In this document: in pieces, positions 8,481 through 16,263 of the stretch | How positions within the stretch are numbered: the first letter of the stretch is position 1 | Layout: each line of letters starts with the position of its first letter | Origin: Synergistetes bacterium HGW-Synergistetes-1 | GTDB lineage: Bacteria > Synergistota > Synergistia > Synergistales > Synergistaceae | DNA length: 64,000 nucleotides | Direction of reading: 5' to 3' | NCBI GenBank assembly: GCA_002839185.1 | Contig: PGXO01000010.1 | Coordinates: 99,616 to 163,615 of the forward strand | Notes under the pieces: generated by a model | The model's input: only the letters and a program-made list of their open reading frames with translations | The model's database searches: none | What the model was told of the DNA's origin: nothing | Position numbers and translations under genes: made by a program

Positions 8481-9761
8481 ATGGAAGCTGTTATCCTTTT
8501 TTCTATCCTGATAATCACCATAGCGTTAAGTATACCTATCGGAATAACTCTCGGACTCGCCACAGGCATCGCGATGTGGCTGACATCAGACATCCCTATG
8601 ATAATGCTGGCACAGAAATCTGTGACAGGTCTGGATTCCTTCCCTCTTCTGGCTATCCCCTTCTTTATCCTCGCTGGGGCCCTGATGTGCAACGGAGGCA
8701 TTTCCCGCCGTCTTGTAGCGCTGGCTGAAAGTCTTGTCGGCTACATCGTCGGAGGCCTTGCTATGGTAACGGTCCTCGCCTGCATGTTCTTTGCGGCAAT
8801 ATCGGGATCGGGACCGGCAACTGTCTCGGCCATCGGCTCCTTTATGATCCCATCTATGAAGGAGAGGAAGTACGATGCAGGTTTCGCAGCTGCGATAACC
8901 GCAGCTGCGGGAACGATCGGGGTCATAATCCCCCCGAGCATACCTTTCGTCATCTACTGTGTCGTTGCTCAGTGCTCGATAGGCGATATGTTCATTGCCG
9001 GCATCATCCCCGGGATCATAATAGGAATTGCCCTGATGTTAGTATGCTACATAACTGCCAGGAAGCGCAATTACAAAACCATGACTGATCGTCCAAGGTT
9101 CTCTGAGGTCGCCAAAGCCTTTAAAGAATCTTTCTGGGCACTGCTTGTTCCCCTCATTATCCTAGGAGGCATATACGGAGGCATTTTCACTCCTACGGAA
9201 GCAGCTGTCGTCGCAGTTGTGTATTCTGTGGTAATAGGGAAATTCGTTTACCGAGAGCTGGACATGAAGGTCCTCTATGACTGTCTAAAATCTACAGGGC
9301 TCATCAACGGGGCAACTTCGTTCCTCATAGGGCTCTCGATGGCCTTTGCGAGCTATCTTGCGATGGCACAGATACCGGCTAAGATAGCTGCATGGCTCAC
9401 TACTTTCGTTGACAGTCCATTTCTCCTCCTCATGATCATCAACGTTTTTCTTCTTGTCATCGGTTGCTTCGTGGACAACATTGCCGCAGTCATCATCCTG
9501 ACGCCTATACTGCTTCCGGTAGTCAAGATGATAGGAATAGACCCGATACACTTTGGGCTCATAATCACCGTCAACCTTGCTTGCGGCTTTATCTCGCCAC
9601 CATACGGGATCAACCTCTTCGTTGCATCTGCAATATCCGGGGAGAGCATTGAGAGTATTTCAAGGGAGATCATCCCGGCTTTCGTTGCAATGGTGGGATG
9701 CCTGCTTCTCTTTACATATTTCCCTATCTTCAGCATGGGACTGCTGCAGATGATGAGGTAA
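8481..9761 (+). CDS. dctM: TRAP transporter large permease DctM
   Basis: The 426-residue, highly hydrophobic protein is the transport channel of the TRAP system. Family motifs include SGSGPATVSAIGSFMIPSM, GTIGVIIPPSIPFVIY and FTPTEAAVVAVVY, with the second-half repeat NLACGFISPPYGINLFVA. Its length is normal for DctM. It ends the operon that began with the LarA-like gene, and a strong terminator follows at 9784-9819. Confidence 0.94.
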   Translation: MEAVILFSILIITIALSIPIGITLGLATGIAMWLTSDIPMIMLAQKSVTGLDSFPLLAIPFFILAGALMCNGGISRRLVALAESLVGYIVGGLAMVTVLACMFFAAISGSGPATVSAIGSFMIPSMKERKYDAGFAAAITAAAGTIGVIIPPSIPFVIYCVVAQCSIGDMFIAGIIPGIIIGIALMLVCYITARKRNYKTMTDRPRFSEVAKAFKESFWALLVPLIILGGIYGGIFTPTEAAVVAVVYSVVIGKFVYRELDMKVLYDCLKSTGLINGATSFLIGLSMAFASYLAMAQIPAKIAAWLTTFVDSPFLLLMIINVFLLVIGCFVDNIAAVIILTPILLPVVKMIGIDPIHFGLIITVNLACGFISPPYGINLFVASAISGESIESISREIIPAFVAMVGCLLLFTYFPIFSMGLLQMMR

Positions 9762-9783
9762 TAAAGCTCACTTCACTATCGCA

Positions 9784-9819
9784 AAAAGCGGCTGACGTAT
9801 ATATGCGTCAGCCGCTTTT
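9784..9819 (+). terminator. Rho-independent terminator of the LarA-AcnX-TRAP operon
   Basis: A 14-bp stem (AAAAGCGGCTGACG pairing with CGTCAGCCGCTTTT) surrounds an 8-base loop and ends in a U-tract, 23 bases after dctM. Confidence 0.85.
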
Positions 9820-9995
9820 ACTTTGAAACTCAGTCTATCGGTAGCAAAAATATCATTTTATCTCAATTATCCGGTTCTGTTTTTCCTGATGCATTAGCTT
9901 ATAATGAGGCAGCTCAGCCTTTTGCTTTAAGATCCCGATTTCTAGATCTGTAAAAAAATGATATATTAAAGCGGTATCAGGCAGGAGATGATAAG

Positions 9996-10766
9996 ATGCG
10001 CCCGATCCTCTTTGAATACAGTTTTATAACTGTCAGGACCAGTTATGTTTTTTGGTTTGCGGCCGTCTCCCTTTTCATGTACTGGACACGCTCCCGAGCC
10101 GTAAGCAAGTATGGCCTGGATCACAACAGAACGACGGATGCGATAGTGTGGACTTTTTTTGCAGCCGCCGCAGGTGCTCTCTTTTTTGACTTTTTTGGCA
10201 AAGCCGTCCTGCTTTTTACAAATGACCCATCATTCAGAGGCTTCTTCCCTGCCGAGCTCTCCTCTTCCGGCGGGATATTATTCGGCGGCCTTGCCGGCAT
10301 ATATAAATCCTACAGGGAAAAACTGCGATGGAATGATTTTGCAGATGCTGCGATGATACCTGCGGCAGCCGCAATAGCCGTGTGGAGGCTGGGATGCTTT
10401 TCCGACGGATGCTGCCGCGGGATCGGCCTCGACAACTCGCCGCTGCCTTGGTTTGCCGTGCATTATCCAGATGATCCTACTTCCATTTTCCGATACCCAT
10501 ATCCTTTGATCGAATCAGCCTTCATGCTGGCGCTGATGCTGTTTCTGACTGCGGCTGAAAAGATCTTTTTAAAAAAGAGGGCGCGTGGACATACACTGCT
10601 TACTCCTCTCTTCATACTTGCTTACGGTGCTTTTCGTCTTTTGACCGACCCGATAAGAGAAGCGGGACTAAGAAACGGGGGACTGCTGATCTTTGCCGTC
10701 TTCGTCCTCGTAGGAACTCTGGCATCTCTCTTAACGATATACAGGTCCGTTCACCCGGATAAATAA
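9996..10766 (+). CDS. Lgt-like membrane protein (prolipoprotein diacylglyceryl transferase paralogue)
   Basis: The 256-residue multi-pass membrane protein resembles Lgt, with SSGGILFGGLAG, RLGCFSDGCCRG and RYPYPLIESA at the expected places. Several residues essential in E. coli Lgt are altered. The His of the HGGL motif is absent, and the Asn and Glu of RLGNFINGE are replaced by cysteines. Cys-rich Lgt-like paralogues of this kind exist in other bacteria, and their function is unclear. The ATG at 9996 follows AGGAG. It precedes the type II secretion cluster by 138 bases but has its own spacing, so co-transcription is uncertain. Confidence 0.75.
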   Translation: MRPILFEYSFITVRTSYVFWFAAVSLFMYWTRSRAVSKYGLDHNRTTDAIVWTFFAAAAGALFFDFFGKAVLLFTNDPSFRGFFPAELSSSGGILFGGLAGIYKSYREKLRWNDFADAAMIPAAAAIAVWRLGCFSDGCCRGIGLDNSPLPWFAVHYPDDPTSIFRYPYPLIESAFMLALMLFLTAAEKIFLKKRARGHTLLTPLFILAYGAFRLLTDPIREAGLRNGGLLIFAVFVLVGTLASLLTIYRSVHPDK

Positions 10767-10904
10767 AAGATCCGCCTCAAGCCAGGAACACCCGGAACAT
10801 TTCTGATCCTGACGTTATTTTTAATTTCAGCCTGATGCTGTATATTATGTAACAGTATTTTCTGTCCGGAACAATTTCTAAAAGACCGCTGAGGATCTTA
10901 TACA

Positions 10905-11585
10905 ATGTTTGTCTCAGAAGATAGGGGAAGTGCTTCAGTATCTAACATGAGAAAACAGAAGGGCTTCACATTAATAGAAATACTCCTCGCAGTCGGGCTG
11001 GTCGGCATTATTGCTGTCGCTGCCCTGGCTCCGCTCGTGTTTACTGTGCAGTCCCTTGAGACCGTTCAGAAGGACTGGGGAAAAAACATGAAAGCGATGG
11101 GAGCTGCCGACAGGATATTTTACGACACAAGAAATTTTGCCGTGAGCGATTCTTTCCCGATTTTTCGGACTGTACATAAGGATGGACTGATTGTCGGAGA
11201 GGATGACAGGCTCCTTGTCTGGTCGGCTGCTCCTGTTAAAGAGAACAAAGCGCCGGGGCTCATAGTTTATAAGATAGTATCTTCATCAAGCCTCAATAAG
11301 TATGAACCGGGACTCTACCGATGGGAGATACCAGGATGGAGATCTGCGGCAAAGGGTTCCAACAAAGAGGAGGGGCCTACTGCTTTGGATACTGACAGCC
11401 TGAAACCTGAAGATGGCAAAATGGTGCTCAAAGATGCAGAGGGGCTAAAACTCTCCGTCTGGTCAGGTGAGTCATGGTCCGATGAATATACAGGGGATCT
11501 CCCGAAAGCCATGAGGGTAACGATAACACTAAACGGAAGAAAGCAAGTTTATGAAGATTCACTCCCGACGATCCTCAAAGAATAA
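10905..11585 (+). CDS. gspJ: Type II secretion pseudopilin, GspJ-like
   Basis: The 226-residue protein carries a class III prepilin leader, with cleavage in KQKG|FTLIEI followed by a hydrophobic helix. Its size and position next to gspK suggest the minor pseudopilin GspJ. The ATG at 10905 has a GAGG ten bases upstream and gives a 20-residue leader. The ATG at 10947 (MRKQKG) would give a shorter leader but lacks a good Shine-Dalgarno sequence. The gene overlaps the next by 35 bases. It would form part of the pseudopilus tip in the periplasm. Confidence 0.75.
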   Translation: MFVSEDRGSASVSNMRKQKGFTLIEILLAVGLVGIIAVAALAPLVFTVQSLETVQKDWGKNMKAMGAADRIFYDTRNFAVSDSFPIFRTVHKDGLIVGEDDRLLVWSAAPVKENKAPGLIVYKIVSSSSLNKYEPGLYRWEIPGWRSAAKGSNKEEGPTALDTDSLKPEDGKMVLKDAEGLKLSVWSGESWSDEYTGDLPKAMRVTITLNGRKQVYEDSLPTILKE

Positions 11586-12480
11586 GGGATTCATCCTTAT
11601 ATCCGTAATGATATCAGTCACGTTGCTGCTTACTGCTGCGACAGCATTTTCGTGGTACGCAAGGACTGAGATGAAAAGGGCGGAGGCGGTAAGCTTCATA
11701 GCCAGAAGCAGGAGCATTGCTGAGATCGCCTGCAAGTATGCATCAAAAAAGATTGCGGAGGATAATAACGGATATGACAGCCGATCTGAGCCCCTTTACG
11801 CTTATAATGGTGTATTGAGGTCGGAGATAGATGGTTTCAGTGTAGAAGTTGCCATTGAGCCTCTTGATGACAGGATCCCTATAAACGGTATTTTGCTGCC
11901 GGATAAGGTCACCATAAGGTCTGAGTACTCCGACGCATGGGATAGGATATGGGAGAATGTGGGTTTCCCCTGGCTTTCCGCGGTAGTTTTGGATTTCATT
12001 GACTCCGACAGCAGCCAAAAGCTGGAAGGAAGCGAAAGGGATACAAGCATCAACCGCGAACTGAGCGATCTTGCCGAGCTCAGACTGATAAATGAGATAG
12101 ACGATGGGGTGCTGTGGGGTACAAAGGACATCCCCGTAGGACTGGCAGGATATCTTACCGTTTACGGAAAAGAAAAGGTCAATATCAACACCGCTTCGCC
12201 ACAGGTGATAGCAATAATGGACGAGAAGATCGACATTGCCCAGGCTCGGAATTTTGCCGCGTTAAGGATGATGTATCCTATAAGAAGCCTGGATGATATG
12301 AAAAAGATTCCTAACATTCCTGTGGAAGTCATTACAAAGCTTTCTAATGTTATCGCTTTTGAAAGCTCTTATTTTCGTCTGAATATCAATGTATCATATG
12401 GAAATGATAAGGAAAGGAATTTCAGGATCATACTAAAACGGGGAAACGAATCTTGCAGCGTGGTGCGATGGGAGGAATAG
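11551..12480 (+). CDS. gspK: Type II secretion minor pseudopilin GspK
   Basis: The 309-residue protein starts with KNKG|FILISV, a prepilin-like leader that lacks the usual Glu at position +5, which is a hallmark of GspK. The large periplasmic part contains VNINTASPQVIAIM, the helix-hairpin-helix motif typical of the GspK alpha domain. GspK caps the pseudopilus. The start lies inside the end of the GspJ-like gene, which implies translational coupling. Confidence 0.85.
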   Translation: MKIHSRRSSKNKGFILISVMISVTLLLTAATAFSWYARTEMKRAEAVSFIARSRSIAEIACKYASKKIAEDNNGYDSRSEPLYAYNGVLRSEIDGFSVEVAIEPLDDRIPINGILLPDKVTIRSEYSDAWDRIWENVGFPWLSAVVLDFIDSDSSQKLEGSERDTSINRELSDLAELRLINEIDDGVLWGTKDIPVGLAGYLTVYGKEKVNINTASPQVIAIMDEKIDIAQARNFAALRMMYPIRSLDDMKKIPNIPVEVITKLSNVIAFESSYFRLNINVSYGNDKERNFRIILKRGNESCSVVRWEE

Positions 12481-12489
12481 GCAAGGCAG

Positions 12490-13710
12490 ATGACAATTTT
12501 CAACAAACTGAAAGACTCATTATCACAAAATGCGAGGAGCAATGCAAAAATGGATGATAATATCCGTTTCTGTACTGAAGAGGATATTGTCGATCGCAAT
12601 GTGACCCTGCCTTCCGCACAGAACGGACGGACCATCGCGCTCCTTCAGCTCAGGACGCTCTCAGTCCACCCTTTTTCCTTCCCTTTCGGAAAAAACGGGA
12701 GGGTGAGAGATGCCCTGAAGATGTCATTCAGGTATGCGCTCGGAAACGATGACGATTCCATCCTCATGATACCCCAGGTGACAGAACAGGGAACTGACAA
12801 AACTGAAGGAGTCGTATGGTTCGTTTCGAAGGCCGAAATAGAGGAAACAGAAGGAAGGCTGGGCGACGGGATCACTTTCTGGCCGGCTCCACTGGCTTTG
12901 TTCCATGAGACAGGAGGCAATGGCCTGGCAATATGGAACGCTGACAGCGGAACCTCCGGAATGCTTTTTAAGGACCGGTCTCCTCTTCTATACAGATGGA
13001 CACCTTGTGCAGAAAACTCCGTGAATGACCTTGAGAAATGGTTTGTCGATTACTCCCGATCCGCGGACATCCCGATAAATAATATCATCCTTGCAGAAAG
13101 ATCATCTCTTTCTGCAAGAAGTATCCAAAAAGCAGGAAGAGAGACCCTGAGGTCATTAACGGGCTCGGTCTCCCTTGATCTTTCAACTAAAAGCGCCGAC
13201 AGCGCCAAAAAACTGGAATTTTTTTTCGCCGCAGCCTTCAGCACAGCCAGAGCTGCGGTCTTCCTTGGACTCTTGTTTCTTGTCCTTTCGGCAGGAGCTT
13301 TTTTTTACAGCATACTGAACAGTGATCATTTTGAGGACGTTCCCTTTGAAATTTACGGGATCGCTTTTGGAGAGAGATCCAACAGCCCTCTGGCATCTTC
13401 AGCAGCAAGGGTAAAAAACCTGGGCGCCAACGGAACTAACATGAGTCTGGAACAGACTCTGGACAACATAGCAACCGTGTGGAAAACATCTGCTTCAACA
13501 GACTCTCTGAAACTTGATGCGATCAGATACGGAACTGAGCGCACTGAGATACAGGGCACTGCGACCGGCAGCGGTCCAGTCGAGTCTCTTCGGGATTCCC
13601 TGAATAAAAACGGCTTCAATGCAAAGATCTCCGACATCCAACAGATCCCCGGGTCTGGAATGCGTTTTTCCATAGGTCTTGAGAGTTCGGAAGGGAGCGG
13701 GCAGAAATGA
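12490..13710 (+). CDS. gspL: Type II secretion GspL-like inner-membrane protein
   Basis: The 406-residue protein has a long cytoplasmic N-terminal half, a single transmembrane helix near residues 254-276 (ARAAVFLGLLFLVLSAGAFF) and a periplasmic ferredoxin-like tail. This layout is that of GspL/PilM-N proteins, which connect the ATPase GspE to the periplasm. Sequence similarity is too weak to be decisive, so the call rests on layout and position between gspK and a GspM-like gene. The stop overlaps the next start (ATGA). Confidence 0.65.
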   Translation: MTIFNKLKDSLSQNARSNAKMDDNIRFCTEEDIVDRNVTLPSAQNGRTIALLQLRTLSVHPFSFPFGKNGRVRDALKMSFRYALGNDDDSILMIPQVTEQGTDKTEGVVWFVSKAEIEETEGRLGDGITFWPAPLALFHETGGNGLAIWNADSGTSGMLFKDRSPLLYRWTPCAENSVNDLEKWFVDYSRSADIPINNIILAERSSLSARSIQKAGRETLRSLTGSVSLDLSTKSADSAKKLEFFFAAAFSTARAAVFLGLLFLVLSAGAFFYSILNSDHFEDVPFEIYGIAFGERSNSPLASSAARVKNLGANGTNMSLEQTLDNIATVWKTSASTDSLKLDAIRYGTERTEIQGTATGSGPVESLRDSLNKNGFNAKISDIQQIPGSGMRFSIGLESSEGSGQK

Positions 13711-14180
13711 TCGAAGAGATAAGGGGACTGCCTGAGACAAAAAAACTGATACGCCTTGGACTGCTTGCCCTTTTAGTCTGGACAGCGGGGACAGCGTTCT
13801 TCCTGGAAGCTTCATCCATTCTGAACAGCAGCAAAGATAGGGTCATGGACACAGGAAAGATCCTTGATGCGGCAAATACCTTTTACTCGTATCCTTCACG
13901 AACTTCTGCAGAGGGAAAAGAGCCTTTGTCACTCCTTACGGATGCGATAAATGAACTCAGCCTGAAAGACCGTGTGGGGCTGATGAACTCAGGATCGTCG
14001 GGGCTGACTGTCCAGATGACTGAACTGAACGGAGCCGAATTTGTATCTTTCCTGAAGCGTCTCTCTGAAAAGGGCCTTCAGGTGAACACAGCCGATATAA
14101 GAGCTATAACTTCCGCTCAAAAGGGAAGGCTCATCAACGCATCAATGCTGATAGGAGCAAACAGCGATGGCTCTTTATAA
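13707..14180 (+). CDS. gspM: Type II secretion GspM-like protein
   Basis: The 157-residue protein has a short cytoplasmic N terminus, one transmembrane helix (about residues 17-33) and a small periplasmic domain. The predicted topology and size match GspM, the partner of GspL. The start overlaps the gspL stop by four bases, and the next gene begins 14 bases before its stop. Identification rests mainly on topology and gene order. Confidence 0.6.
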   Translation: MIEEIRGLPETKKLIRLGLLALLVWTAGTAFFLEASSILNSSKDRVMDTGKILDAANTFYSYPSRTSAEGKEPLSLLTDAINELSLKDRVGLMNSGSSGLTVQMTELNGAEFVSFLKRLSEKGLQVNTADIRAITSAQKGRLINASMLIGANSDGSL

Positions 14181-14766
14181 ACCTCTTAAGATCATTTTTG
14201 CAGGACTGTGCGGCCTCATTGCAGGTATGGTCCTTTTTTTCCCATGGGACTCAGCTGCAGAGTATGCCGCGAGCAGGGCAGCCGCGACAGCTTCGGAAAA
14301 AAACATTTTTCTCTCATTCCAAAATATTTATACTGAGGGTCTTCTGGACAGGAAATTCATCTGCAGAGGCTTCACAGCCGATATGCCCGCTGTGTCGATC
14401 AAAGTCAGCGAAGCCAGAGTGGACCCGATGTTCATAAGGTCTCTGATATCCGCTTCCAAAACCGGGACTCTGTCCTTTGGCAGGGGAGAGATCACAACGG
14501 TAACAAAGCAAAAGCTCAAATGGACCTCCGGCACTGCAAATATAAAATCCAACGGAGACACCCTATATATCGATGACATTACGCTTACCGGTGACGTATC
14601 GGCAAAGGGCTTTATTAATATTTCAAATGAGACAGGTAATATAGTAAACGCAGATATAACCGCCCGTTTTCCCGATGAGTTTGACAGGGCGCTTCAGATG
14701 CTGAGCAATATGCAGGTGCTCCCCCTGACAAAGATCAGCTCCGGAGAATGGAGGATATCAAGGTGA
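14167..14766 (+). CDS. gspN: Type II secretion GspN-like protein
   Basis: The 199-residue protein has an N-terminal membrane anchor (IIFAGLCGLIAGMVLFFPW) followed by a beta-rich periplasmic region. The segment FPWDSAAEYAASRAA and the overall form recall GspN, an accessory T2SS protein related to AsmA/DUF3971 folds. It overlaps gspM by 14 bases, and its stop overlaps the next start as GTGA. The call depends on position and fold-like pattern. Confidence 0.6.
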   Translation: MALYKPLKIIFAGLCGLIAGMVLFFPWDSAAEYAASRAAATASEKNIFLSFQNIYTEGLLDRKFICRGFTADMPAVSIKVSEARVDPMFIRSLISASKTGTLSFGRGEITTVTKQKLKWTSGTANIKSNGDTLYIDDITLTGDVSAKGFINISNETGNIVNADITARFPDEFDRALQMLSNMQVLPLTKISSGEWRISR

Positions 14767-15716
14767 AAGAAGACCTGAGATGCCGTTTGTCCGAATTAAA
14801 AAATGAGATGTATGAGCTGTTCAAAAACGGATACACCTCTGGCGGCAAACTGCAGTCAAAGGGCGTTGTTGTACCTGCCGTGTCATTTCTTGCAGGTCTC
14901 ATCATCGCATCAGTTATGTGTTTTTTCATAGAATTTTCTCTGCTGAATGGATCAGCTGAGGCAAAATATAATCTTGCTGAGGCAGTCTCAAGAAGATCTC
15001 CATCGCTTATCCACTCTGCGAATACGTATCCTTACCAGGATTTTTCTGATTCAAACCCACTGGGAGCGCTTATGCCGGACAAGGGCAGTTCAAACGATCA
15101 GTCGTATCAGATCAAAGACATGAGCCTTGCGGGAACGCTCCCAGGCATTGGAGCGTGGGTCCGCGACAGATCCTCAACGCGTTTCATATTGAAAGGCGAG
15201 GAAATAAACGGTTACAAACTGGACAATGTCAAATACATGGAAGTCACTCTCCTGAAGGGTGATCAGGGACATCTCCTGTTTATGAACATCTCTACCGGCA
15301 ATCTGACACCACCGCAAATGGCCTCAAACCGCACTCAGCCAAGCAACGCTCCACCTAAAAAAACTTCCCCCAAAAAGGTCCATCCTGGAATAGAACCTGC
15401 ATCGGAAGGGGTAGATGGAGTGGTACCGAGGGAACTGGTGGACAAGCTGCTGATGAACCCTTATGACGAGATCGCCAAGATGAGGATGGTCCCTGCCGAG
15501 GGCGGCGGCATGCAGCTGGCAAGGATAGATCCTGACAGTGTCCTTGGGATGGTCGGGGTCCAGAAGGACGATGTCATAAAAGCCGTAAACGGAGTTGAGA
15601 TATCCAATCTCAGCGATGCGACGAACGCTGTCAATTCGATGATGTCGGGCACAAGGTTTGACGTGAAGGTCGAAAGGTCCGGCAAACCTCTGGAATTAAA
15701 ATATCAGGTAAAATGA
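14763..15716 (+). CDS. gspC: Type II secretion GspC-like protein with PDZ domain
   Basis: The 317-residue protein has a membrane anchor near residues 37-60, a periplasmic homology region (SLAGTLPGIGAWVRDRSS) that in GspC contacts the secretin, a proline/lysine-rich linker and a C-terminal PDZ domain (LGMVGVQKDDVIKAVNGVEI). I chose the GTG at 14763. It has GGAGG eight bases upstream and forms a GTGA overlap with the preceding stop. The ATG at 14748 lacks a spaced Shine-Dalgarno sequence. The stop overlaps the next start as ATGA. Confidence 0.85.
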   Translation: MKEDLRCRLSELKNEMYELFKNGYTSGGKLQSKGVVVPAVSFLAGLIIASVMCFFIEFSLLNGSAEAKYNLAEAVSRRSPSLIHSANTYPYQDFSDSNPLGALMPDKGSSNDQSYQIKDMSLAGTLPGIGAWVRDRSSTRFILKGEEINGYKLDNVKYMEVTLLKGDQGHLLFMNISTGNLTPPQMASNRTQPSNAPPKKTSPKKVHPGIEPASEGVDGVVPRELVDKLLMNPYDEIAKMRMVPAEGGGMQLARIDPDSVLGMVGVQKDDVIKAVNGVEISNLSDATNAVNSMMSGTRFDVKVERSGKPLELKYQVK

Positions 15717-16111
15717 ACGTCAAGAGGAAACGCGCTTTCACATTAGTTGAAGTTATGGTGGCTGTGGTCATACTGTCCCTGACTGCAACCGCAGCGATAA
15801 GGCTTGTTATGCTTGGACAGGAAGGACTCAGAGGAGCAAAGGCCGAGATCACGCTGACACAAGAGGCAAAAGCTATCAGGACAGGTATAATGCTGGAAAC
15901 AATAGAGACGTCAGGCAGGAGCGGCGATATAATATGGGAAACCTCCGAAGGGACAAGGGAAATGTTCGGCGAGGATTTCGGGAAACTTGATTTTTCCGGT
16001 CCCGAACAGACAGAAATGATCGTTATCAAAGAAGATATGAGATGGAAAAAGATTAAGGTCAGCAACACGAAAGAAGACCGTAATATCGTCATATATATGC
16101 CATATGACTGA
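15713..16111 (+). CDS. Type II secretion minor pseudopilin (GspI/GspH-like)
   Basis: The 132-residue protein has a prepilin leader, KRKRA|FTLVEVMVAVV, followed by a hydrophobic helix. The residue before the cut is Ala rather than the usual Gly, which prepilin peptidases tolerate only in some pilins. Size and leader suggest GspI or GspH, and I cannot separate them. It overlaps gspC by four bases and is followed by 152 bases before gspD. Confidence 0.75.
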   Translation: MNVKRKRAFTLVEVMVAVVILSLTATAAIRLVMLGQEGLRGAKAEITLTQEAKAIRTGIMLETIETSGRSGDIIWETSEGTREMFGEDFGKLDFSGPEQTEMIVIKEDMRWKKIKVSNTKEDRNIVIYMPYD

Positions 16112-16263
16112 TACTGGATAATTATCGCCGCTATTGGACAGCCTTTACAGACAGTTTGTAAAAAAAGGAAGATGCAGAAGGAAGAACAAAACAAATCACA
16201 GCATCAAACCAACCATATGATATTTACACATTATTCATACTAGCAGCCGGGGAGAGATCTGAC

